Both the position numbers and the translations under genes were made by a program. 7,573 bases of DNA from Cyanobacteria bacterium UBA8803 (lineage in GTDB: Bacteria; Cyanobacteriota; Cyanobacteriia; Cyanobacteriales; Coleofasciculaceae): positions 1 to 7,573 of the forward strand of contig DNXU01000586.1 in the NCBI GenBank assembly GCA_003505715.1, read 5' to 3'. Shown in pieces: positions 1-5,761 of this stretch. Position 1 is the stretch's first letter. Each line of letters begins with the position of its first letter. The notes under the pieces were generated by a model. The model was not told where the DNA came from. It made no database searches and saw only the letters and a program-made list of their open reading frames with translations.

Positions 1-108
1 AGTTTGACCAGTACCCGTGCCGCTAGTACCTGTACCAGTTTGGCCAGTACCCGTGCCGCTAGTACCTGTCCCACTTTGGCCAGTACCCGTGCCGCCAGTA
101 CCTGATGT
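1..108. repeat. 36-bp coding minisatellite, three visible units
   Basis: Units lie at 1-36, 37-72 and 73-108. Units 1 and 2 differ at two positions; unit 3 is more diverged at its end (the 5' end of the array in the gene's direction). Each unit encodes 12 residues of the Gly/Thr/Ser/Gln-rich region of the minus-strand gene. The array reaches base 1, so more copies may follow outside the window. There are no unique spacers and the frame is open throughout, so this is not a CRISPR array. Confidence 0.85.
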
Positions 109-303
109 ACTCTGAGCTAATAATTGTCTGCTTGTCCTACTAGATTCAATAGGATGAGTGCGATTATTAACAGAGCCATCAAAGCTACTATGGTTAGAAT
201 TGATGAGCGCTAATGCTGGAAAACTGATGAAAACACTAGCACTAGCAAGACCTATTAAGGTAACAAGCTTTTCAGTTGAATTGTTCGGATTCGGTGTCCT
301 CAT
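1..303 (-). CDS. Exported Gly/Thr-rich repeat protein, N-terminal part (runs off left edge)
   Basis: Reading the minus strand from ATG at 303-301 gives 101 codons open to the window edge. AGGA at 314-311, seven bases upstream, is a good Shine-Dalgarno match and supports this start. The N-terminus looks like a Sec signal peptide: a polar start with Lys12, a hydrophobic run from Leu13 to Phe28, then PALA with probable cleavage after Ala32. A polar Ser/Asn-rich stretch follows (residues 33-64). From about residue 66 the protein becomes a low-complexity array of Gly, Thr, Ser and Gln built on SGTGTG and QTGTGT blocks, encoded by a 36-bp tandem repeat. The mature protein is probably periplasmic, surface-bound or secreted. 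Any folded domain lies beyond the window, so I do not assign a function; the repeat could be a linker or stalk. The gene is confident, the family unknown. Confidence 0.75.
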   Translation of the reverse strand, partial: MRTPNPNNSTEKLVTLIGLASASVFISFPALALINSNHSSFDGSVNNRTHPIESSRTSRQLLAQSTSGTGGTGTGQSGTGTSGTGTGQTGTGTSGTGTGQT

Positions 304-310
304 AAATATG

Positions 311-314
311 TCCT
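311..314 (-). promoter_or_regulatory. Ribosome binding site of the exported repeat protein
   Basis: On the minus strand AGGA is followed by CATATTT and then ATG. The seven-base spacing is near ideal and fixes the start at 303. No clear promoter is seen upstream; TTGAAA (minus, 460-455) is a possible -35 box but lacks a convincing -10 at the right distance. Confidence 0.6.
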
Positions 315-567
315 ATTCTAGGTATTTCCAACATTTGATTAGTATTAGGGTTAAAGAATTATTAGCTTTAAAGCCCTCTTGCAAAAGTTGCCTAAATATG
401 ATTCAACAATTGAATCGATTAGAATTACATAATTTTTAATTTCCCAAACATTAATTTCAAGTTTGCCTTATGAGGCTAACCTAGCTGGTTTTCCATTCCC
501 TCTATCCGTAGAATTGTCTTAAGGGAAATATCTATATATCTAAGGTGGAACGAGGGCAGGCGATCGC

Positions 568-837
568 TTATCTCAATGACTCTCGCCTCCAGACGCAAAA
601 GCAGCAATTGCTCCCCCCGGTCGCACCAGCACGTTTGTCCAGATGGGCGAGGTCATCCCGCCAGTCGATTTTGTTGGCACGCTGCACAGCTTCAGCGAGG
701 TTGAGACGACCACTTTTTATGGCTAAGGTCAGACCTCGGAATAGAGCAATCTGTGCAGTGGGTCTTAACAGCAGGGAGTAGGGTTGTTCGTTCTTACGCA
801 TTTCTGGAATTTGGCTTTCTCCAATAAATTCACTCAA
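568..837 (-). pseudogene. Frameshifted C-terminal fragment of a DGQHR/DndB-like protein
   Basis: The minus frame starting with TTG at 837 (GGAG at 849-846 is eight bases upstream) encodes 89 aa. It contains GESQIPEMR, then LLLRPTAQIALF (about residues 22-33), then EAVQRANKIDWR (about 49-60). From memory these resemble the C-terminal part of DGQHR-domain proteins, the family of DndB-type DNA sulfur-modification regulators, which are usually several hundred residues long. Right after KIDWR the frame turns into unlikely sequence (a Cys-rich tail). The +1 frame from 656 instead reads MTSPIWTNVLVRPGG, which looks like a natural continuation. One extra G in the GGG run (CCC at 657-659 on the plus strand) would explain the switch. 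That frame stops at 573-575, and the large N-terminal part is absent, with a TGA in frame at 861-859. It is most likely a decayed remnant; a short expressed peptide is possible but less likely. The family call rests on motif resemblance only. Confidence 0.45.
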
Positions 838-888
838 TGTTTTTTCTCCAGTTTTATTTCAATTAGTGGTTGAACCGAATGATTTCTG

Positions 889-919
889 AGAAACCCGTTG
901 GCTTTGAAAACGGGTTTCT
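889..919. terminator. Strong hairpin downstream of the GRDP-like gene
   Basis: AGAAACCCGTT (889-899) and AACGGGTTTCT (909-919) form a perfect 11-bp stem with a 9-base loop. It begins 27 bases past the stop codon of the minus-strand gene ending at 947, the usual place for a terminator. Neither strand has a proper T-run directly after the stem, so Rho-independent termination is uncertain. Palindromes built on GAAACCC/GGGTTTC are, as I recall, common between genes in filamentous cyanobacteria, so it may also be a dispersed element. Confidence 0.5.
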
Positions 920-946
920 AGCTGTAAAAAGGCTGGTCGTGAACTG

Positions 947-1558
947 TTAACTGAGAGAAATAGAGACAGCTTTGCTATCAAAGTTCACAGGCATGGGACG
1001 AACTTTCATCAACCGCTCCAGTTTGGCGTAAGCTTTGGCTAACTCAGATTCAGATAAACTGTCAGCGAGCTCGCAAGGCACTTCATCATCATAAAAACCA
1101 TCGCAGCATAGACTCGGCTCTGGAAAGTCTCCTTCCCAGACATTAGCACCGAAATACTCTTCAAACAAAGCCTTGCTTCGAGCAGCAGCAGCCAGGAAAA
1201 TTTGAGCGTCTTCTGCACCACGTAGTCCAAAATAAGGGAAGTGATGCAACTTGCGATTGAAGAGGATGGAACAGTGGGCATCATAGAGTTCACTGTCTAA
1301 TAAATGGGCGTGCCAAGTTTTGTCAATCAATTTATTGGGTACAACATGGCTATTGGGATACTTGAAGTTTAAAAACAAAAACATTTTGTATTTATTGATG
1401 GCTTTTTCCGCTTGTTCACGAGTCATCGGGTTCCCGTCTTCGGAGTGCATCAGTTTAAAAACAACTGCTCCAAAGTTGAGCGCGTTAAGTTTGTCGATAA
1501 AAGCTTGGTCTTCTGGATTGGTTGTTTTCACGGAAAGAATATTCTGAGGAATTGCCAT
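947..1558 (-). CDS. GRDP-like (DUF1399-type, glycine-rich-domain family) protein
   Basis: The product is 203 aa from ATG at 1558. The frame also allows a TTG start at 1573 (208 aa); neither has a Shine-Dalgarno sequence, and ATG is preferred as the more usual codon. The recognisable block is VVPNKLIDKTWHAHLLD (residues 72-88) followed by Tyr92, Cys96 and LHHFPYFGLRG (104-114). The W-H-x-H-L-L-D box plus the HHFPYFG box is typical of the N-terminal region of plant glycine-rich domain proteins and their bacterial relatives. The clustered His, Trp and Cys residues suggest a metal- or ligand-binding site, but that is inference; the biochemical role of the bacterial proteins is unknown to me. There is no signal peptide or membrane segment, so it should be cytosolic. 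The C-terminal third is acidic and has a CC pair (151-152) of uncertain meaning. It stands alone, with about 395 bp upstream and a hairpin downstream, so it is probably monocistronic. Confidence 0.85.
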   Translation of the reverse strand: MAIPQNILSVKTTNPEDQAFIDKLNALNFGAVVFKLMHSEDGNPMTREQAEKAINKYKMFLFLNFKYPNSHVVPNKLIDKTWHAHLLDSELYDAHCSILFNRKLHHFPYFGLRGAEDAQIFLAAAARSKALFEEYFGANVWEGDFPEPSLCCDGFYDDEVPCELADSLSESELAKAYAKLERLMKVRPMPVNFDSKAVSISLS

Positions 1559-1775
1559 AACGGTTGTGTCCAATTCAAATGTAAAAAGATGAAGGAGGTC
1601 TGAGCATTGAATCGTCCGCTCTAGACTTCCATTGATTTACCAGGTGGAAACGAGAAAATTATGCAAATTTCAAGGAAGAAATTTACTAATCCTGATAGAG
1701 GAGTTTAAGAGTTAGTTTTTGCTGCTTCCATTCCTTTATAAAGAGAGAATCCGCACCAGGGCGAATGGAATGGAC
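1559..1775. other. Intergenic stretch without a supported gene
   Basis: No frame here resembles a protein. The region must hold the promoter of the GRDP-like gene, but I find no convincing -35/-10 pair. An AT-rich perfect hairpin (AAATTTC 1665-1671, GAAATTT 1678-1684, 6-base loop) may take part in termination of the CHAT transcript. AAGGAGG at 1592-1598 is a perfect plus-strand Shine-Dalgarno, but only a six-codon frame follows it. Confidence 0.6.
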
Positions 1776-1945
1776 GCAATAGCGTCCCGCTGACGCTCCT
1801 ATCGTCGTTATCGCTTCGCTAACGCTAACGCGGTTACAAAAACAAAGTCCGCCTGCGCGGACTGAGGGAAAATCAAGAGTATTGAACCCTGCGGAGGCAG
1901 GTGCAAGTTTGTGTATCTGTGGTTTCAACCGCCCAGCACTCAAAG
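1776..1945. repeat. Hairpin-rich intergenic repeat of cyanobacterial type
   Basis: The stretch holds several short inverted repeats in a row: AGCGTC/GACGCT (1781-1786 with 1792-1797), GTCCGC/GCGGAC (1847-1852 with 1857-1862, loop CTGC), CCTGC/GCAGG (1888-1892 with 1897-1901) and GGTT/AACC around 1921-1930. The order, a GTCCGC hairpin, an AAGAGTATTGAACCC-like spacer, a second GC hairpin, then GGTTTCAACCGCC, matches a dispersed intergenic repeat I recall from many filamentous cyanobacteria. It begins about ten bases after the CHAT stop codon, so its hairpins could end or stabilise that transcript. Reading frames across it are by-products of its GC-rich arms. Confidence 0.6.
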
Positions 1946-1953
1946 ATGTTAGG

Positions 1954-4900
1954 TCAGCGCAGTCCAAAACAGGTGAAAGATGCCCAATAGAAGGGGGGCG
2001 AAAAGGGAAAGGGGTCTTGGCACACAGCGTTGATTGTGTTTTTCACCTTGCCGATGTTTTTACGGATGCGTTCAGCAGCTAGGAAAAGTTGCTTGTAGTC
2101 TTCATCCCATTTCAGATAGGCTTGAGTGCCTTTGGCTTCCCTATCTCGATGAGCCTTAGCTTCCTTGCGAGTTTTGTCTAACTGTTTGAATTTTTCGTCA
2201 AACAGTAGCAGTATCTGAGGTCGGTAGACTGTAGCGAGAGTTTGTCCACTTAGAGAGCGCAATTCCTCTTGCGCTTGTTGCAACGCGGCTGAACGACAGG
2301 AGCCTTGTTGTCGATATCGGTAGTAAAAAATGGAAAGCAGCGCTGTTGCCAAATCATCTACAGACCAGAGGGTACTGACCACGCTTCTCGCACCAGCACA
2401 CAGAAAGCCAGTGGATAGGGTCAGGATATCATCTGTTATTTGGGTTATCCCTAAACCTGTCTCGCAACAGGAGAGAAAGACATCACAGAGGTGAGGCAGT
2501 CGCCAGCTTGGAGTCATTAGCTGTCCCAAAGTAATATAGCCATCTGCTAATTTCAACTTTGACTCCAAAGGTTTATCGAGACGAGATTCAGCATGATGAC
2601 TGGAGTGGAGTACCTGGACTTGTTTTGCTAGCTCCCTGTAGTTGCTAACAGTAGCTTGATTGCGACCTTTGAGGCGTAGGTAGTCGGGAATTTTACATAG
2701 CTGAGCAATTTGTTCGCCTTCAAAACTCGCCCAGGGTAAATCTTCAGTAGCATCTTCTACTGTGCCGTAGGTTAGCTGGCTCCCCAACTGTGGACGGTTA
2801 CTGCAAAATTCCAAGATTTGGCAGCTAGGGATGTAACGAATGAGAAACTTGTCTCCCAGATATTGACTGTTTCCAAGGGGCAAAGCAGCAAAGGGAATCT
2901 GGTGCAAGTATAGGTGAGGCACCAGGATGAGTTCTTCAATGCCGATGAGGTGTTGGGCAATCAGGTCATTTAGCTGAAGACGTTGGGCTAGTTCCACCGA
3001 GAGCGAGCTAATTATTTGATTTTTCCATTCGCTTTTATTAGTCAGATAGGGCAATAACCAGTTTTCTCCAACCCAGGTTTGTAGAGTTTCTCCTCCTTGA
3101 CCTAAGCAACTGTGGCAAGTAATTTGGTTTTGCCGCACTACAAAGATATGGGTATCCTCACGGGTGGTGAAGAAACTCAGAATGGCTGTTGTTTTATGGT
3201 CAATTAATTGCTGTATCGTAGCTAGGTTAAGAGGACTTACTTGAACTTGACCAGCCAATACGGGATCTAGGCGATGAATGTGTTCCCAAACCTGCTGTTT
3301 CTGAATTTCCAAGGAATGAATAGTTTCGTTATCTGCTTTTAGTGCGGCGCGATCGCGAGTGCTGCTTCCAATTCCCATTAGTTCGCGTTTATTGCCAGAA
3401 TTCTGGCTTTGACGGTAGGAGTTAATTTGCTGCTGTAAGCTCTCATATTGCTGCAAATACTCCTGAGCTTTTCCTGGGATTTCGCCATCAGAGTAGAAGT
3501 CATTACTCGCCATTAAGTCTACTAGGCGTTGGCAACGCGATCGCTCTACATACTCAATCGCCTTACCTATTTCCCCATTTTTAACGCAAGCTTGCACCAT
3601 GTTGGCGTAGACAAGAAACTCTGCTTCTAAAATCTCTTGACGCCTCGCCTCGGTACTCGCCCAAGAACGGCTAGTTTCTACAGCTTTAATGGCAACACCA
3701 TAGCCTTCAATAGCTTCTGCCCAATGTCCGATGGCAAAGGCAGTATCGCCGAGGTTTTTTCCAGTTCGGAGACACTCGATGGGCAAGGCTGTGGGGGTGT
3801 ATATTTCTAGCGCTGAGCGAAAATACGGTAAAGCCTCGGTAGTCTGTCGTAGCTTGCTGTAAGCATACCCCAGATTATGCATAACCAGCGCCCAATCATA
3901 GGGTAAGGCTTCGCTGGTATAGACTTGTAGAGCTGCTTGGTAGCAAGCGATCGCTGCTTTCATGTTCTCAGTGCGCTCGCCGTGAATTCGACAGGAGTAG
4001 CCTCTGCCCAGATTGACTTGTGTCTTTGCCCAAAAATGAGGTAATGCCTCACGGGTGTGGACTTGCAACGCAGCTTGGCAGCAGTAGATTGCCTGCTCTA
4101 CGTTTTCAGCCTCATTACCCTCTAGCCGGTTGACGTAGACAACTCCGAGATTGCTTTGGATTTCAGCCCAGCGCTGTGGAAATGCTTTGCGGGTATTGAC
4201 CTGTAATGCGGCTTGGTAGCATTGGATAGCCTGCTCTAAGTTTTCTGACTCTTCACCTCGAATCCTATGAGCGTAGGCATTTCCCAGATTAAGTTGGGTT
4301 ACCGCCCAATCTTGAGGAAGTGCATCAGCGGTGCGAACAAGCAAGGCAGATTGGTAGTGTTGGATAGCCTGCTCTAAATTTTCCGCTCTGTCGCCGCAAA
4401 TCCGGTCGAGGTAAGCAGTACCCAGATTATTTTGGGTCATCGCCCAATCTTGGGGAAAATCCTGCCGAGTGCGAACTTGTAAAGCAGTTTCGTAGTATTG
4501 AATAGCCTGCTCCAAGTTTTCCGCTCTTTCTCCACGAATCCGATTGAAGTAGACACTGCCCAAATTATTTTGGGTCTGCGCCCACTCAAAAGGAAATGCT
4601 TCACGGCTGTAGACTTGCAATGCCGCTTGGTGACATCGGATAGCTTGCTCCAAGTTTTCTGCTCTGTCACCCCGAATGCGCTCGTCATACACTGCGCCCA
4701 GATTGTTTTGAATTGCCGCCCATTTTTGAGGAAACTCTTCTTTTGTTAGGACTTGCAATGCAGCTTGGTAGTGGGCGATCGCCTGCTCCAAGTTTTCCGC
4801 TCGTTCGCCATGAATTCTCTTGAAGTAGGCAACACCCAGATTGATTTGGGTGTCAGCCCACTGATAGGGAAACAGCTCACGGGTACGGATTTGCAAGGCA

Positions 4901-5751
4901 GCTTGTAACACCGCGATCGCTTTCTCTAAATTTTGTGTCCGTTCACCGCAAATTCTGTGACTATAGGCAATACCCAAGTTATTGTGAGTTTGTGCCCAAG
5001 ATTGAGGAGATATCTCCTTAGTGCGAACTTGTAGAGCCGCTTCGTAGCAGGCAATAGCCTGCTCCAGATTTAGAGAGTGTTCGCCTTTTATCCGGTCTTT
5101 GTAAGCAGCACCTAGATTGTGATGCGTGTCTGCCCATTCTTTGGGAAACACGGCACGGGTGTAAACTTGCAGAGCAGCTTGGTAGCATTGGATAGCCTGT
5201 TCTATGTTTTCCGAACGGTTGCCCTCGATCCGGTTAAGATAGGCATTTCCCAAATTCATTTGAGTCTGCGCCCAATCAGAAGGGAGTGCATCACGGGTGC
5301 GGACTTGTAGGGCTGCTTGATAGCATTGGAGCGCCTGCTCTATGTTAAGGGAACGCTCGCCCTTAATCCGGTCACCATAGGCAAGTCCTAAATTGTTCTG
5401 AATTACAGCCCATACGGTTGGTTTCTCCTCACGGGTAAAGATAGTGGCAGCGATTTCATAACCAGCAATAACAATCTCCAGATTGCTAACTTTACTGCCT
5501 AGAGGGAACTTCTGAAGTATCTCGCTGAAAATGCTAATCCCCAACGCTAATCCAGGTGCTTGTTTTGACCCTAACAGTATGAAAGCTACCTCTGACCACT
5601 CTCGCAGCACTGTGATAAAATTTTCGTCCAGTTTATCTAGATTGGCAGCAAGTAGCGAGTACACTCTTTGGGAATTGTCTCCGCTCTGTGCAATCTCTTG
5701 CATTACCTGCGATAGGAAACTTTGATAGGCGTTTCGCTGTTGCTCGTTCAT
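1954..5751 (-). CDS. TPR-CHAT protein (caspase/separase-like peptidase with 12 TPR-like units), complete
   Basis: The product is 1265 aa from ATG at 5751. A longer frame begins with TTG at 5787, but MNEQQRNAY matches the usual N-terminus of cyanobacterial TPR-CHAT proteins, so ATG is chosen; no Shine-Dalgarno is visible. Residues 1-89 form a helical N-terminal domain. Residues 90-639 are twelve 46-residue TPR-like units with NLEQAI, YQAALQV, P-x-x-WA and NLG-x-AY signatures. Degenerate TPRs reach about 745, then a charged helical linker (about 760-835), then the CHAT domain (about 850-1265), ending in PPFYWASFTCFG. The presumed dyad is His1053 in SSHHA and Cys1096 in LSCCETG. A Lys/Glu-rich helix (about 1190-1240) is inserted before the C-terminal strand. 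There is no signal peptide, so it is cytosolic. CHAT proteins are proven or predicted cysteine peptidases (for example cyanobacterial HetF and the Csx29 partner of type III-E CRISPR). The substrate and trigger here are unknown. It follows a truncated paralogue by 10 bases, probably in one operon. Confidence 0.95.
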   Translation of the reverse strand: MNEQQRNAYQSFLSQVMQEIAQSGDNSQRVYSLLAANLDKLDENFITVLREWSEVAFILLGSKQAPGLALGISIFSEILQKFPLGSKVSNLEIVIAGYEIAATIFTREEKPTVWAVIQNNLGLAYGDRIKGERSLNIEQALQCYQAALQVRTRDALPSDWAQTQMNLGNAYLNRIEGNRSENIEQAIQCYQAALQVYTRAVFPKEWADTHHNLGAAYKDRIKGEHSLNLEQAIACYEAALQVRTKEISPQSWAQTHNNLGIAYSHRICGERTQNLEKAIAVLQAALQIRTRELFPYQWADTQINLGVAYFKRIHGERAENLEQAIAHYQAALQVLTKEEFPQKWAAIQNNLGAVYDERIRGDRAENLEQAIRCHQAALQVYSREAFPFEWAQTQNNLGSVYFNRIRGERAENLEQAIQYYETALQVRTRQDFPQDWAMTQNNLGTAYLDRICGDRAENLEQAIQHYQSALLVRTADALPQDWAVTQLNLGNAYAHRIRGEESENLEQAIQCYQAALQVNTRKAFPQRWAEIQSNLGVVYVNRLEGNEAENVEQAIYCCQAALQVHTREALPHFWAKTQVNLGRGYSCRIHGERTENMKAAIACYQAALQVYTSEALPYDWALVMHNLGYAYSKLRQTTEALPYFRSALEIYTPTALPIECLRTGKNLGDTAFAIGHWAEAIEGYGVAIKAVETSRSWASTEARRQEILEAEFLVYANMVQACVKNGEIGKAIEYVERSRCQRLVDLMASNDFYSDGEIPGKAQEYLQQYESLQQQINSYRQSQNSGNKRELMGIGSSTRDRAALKADNETIHSLEIQKQQVWEHIHRLDPVLAGQVQVSPLNLATIQQLIDHKTTAILSFFTTREDTHIFVVRQNQITCHSCLGQGGETLQTWVGENWLLPYLTNKSEWKNQIISSLSVELAQRLQLNDLIAQHLIGIEELILVPHLYLHQIPFAALPLGNSQYLGDKFLIRYIPSCQILEFCSNRPQLGSQLTYGTVEDATEDLPWASFEGEQIAQLCKIPDYLRLKGRNQATVSNYRELAKQVQVLHSSHHAESRLDKPLESKLKLADGYITLGQLMTPSWRLPHLCDVFLSCCETGLGITQITDDILTLSTGFLCAGARSVVSTLWSVDDLATALLSIFYYRYRQQGSCRSAALQQAQEELRSLSGQTLATVYRPQILLLFDEKFKQLDKTRKEAKAHRDREAKGTQAYLKWDEDYKQLFLAAERIRKNIGKVKNTINAVCQDPFPFSPPFYWASFTCFGLR
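2772..2943. repeat. Near-identical paralogue tract, copy in the complete CHAT gene
   Basis: This tract matches 6226-6397 with a single mismatch (G2925 versus A6379). The first 153 bases are identical, including all synonymous positions. It encodes about residues 937-993 of the complete CHAT protein, the start of the peptidase-fold core. On both sides identity falls abruptly to a level I judge to be near 80 percent. Confidence 0.9.
3835..5484. repeat. Array of twelve 138-bp units coding 46-residue TPR-like repeats
   Basis: The GCCTGCTC element (coding EQA on the minus strand) or its degenerate equivalent recurs at 3953, 4091, 4229, 4367, 4505, 4643, 4781, 4919, 5057, 5195, 5333 and 5471, every interval being exactly 138 bp. 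The last unit in reading order is two codons short. Units are longer than the canonical 34-residue TPR, with an extended R-I-x-G-x-R linker between helix pairs. The first unit (residues 90-135) is the most diverged; units in the middle share RAENLEQAI almost unchanged. Confidence 0.95.
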
Positions 5752-5761
5752 CGTTGGGTAT

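Noticed and set aside
1..108. Regular 36-bp repeats at the left edge as a possible CRISPR array.
   Set aside because: Units are contiguous with no spacers, and the frame is open and continuous with a signal peptide.
158..439. Plus-strand 93-aa frame opposite the exported protein.
   Set aside because: It runs antisense to a gene with a good ribosome binding site and signal peptide, and extends into AT-rich non-coding DNA with no recognisable features.
545..781. Plus-strand frame starting GTG with ERGQAIAYLNDSRLQ, somewhat like the lipoyl/hairpin part of HlyD-type adaptors.
   Set aside because: The resemblance is short, the rest of the frame is Arg/Ser-rich and unlike any adaptor, and the opposite strand carries longer, better DGQHR-like motifs. 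The GQAIAY part is simply a HIP1 site read in frame.
1592..1598. Perfect plus-strand AAGGAGG as evidence for a plus-strand gene.
   Set aside because: The only start in range (TTG 1607) meets TAG after five codons.
1686..1967. Minus-strand 93-aa frame across the intergenic repeat.
   Set aside because: It is made of the arms of the hairpin-rich repeat, overlaps the CHAT stop, and has no ribosome binding site or protein-like composition.
2772..2960. Two nearly identical 62-aa frames in an alternative minus-strand frame (2772-2960 and 6226-6414), apparently a duplicated small gene.
   Set aside because: Their identity follows from the 172-bp paralogue tract inside the CHAT coding frames; both are shadows of the real genes.
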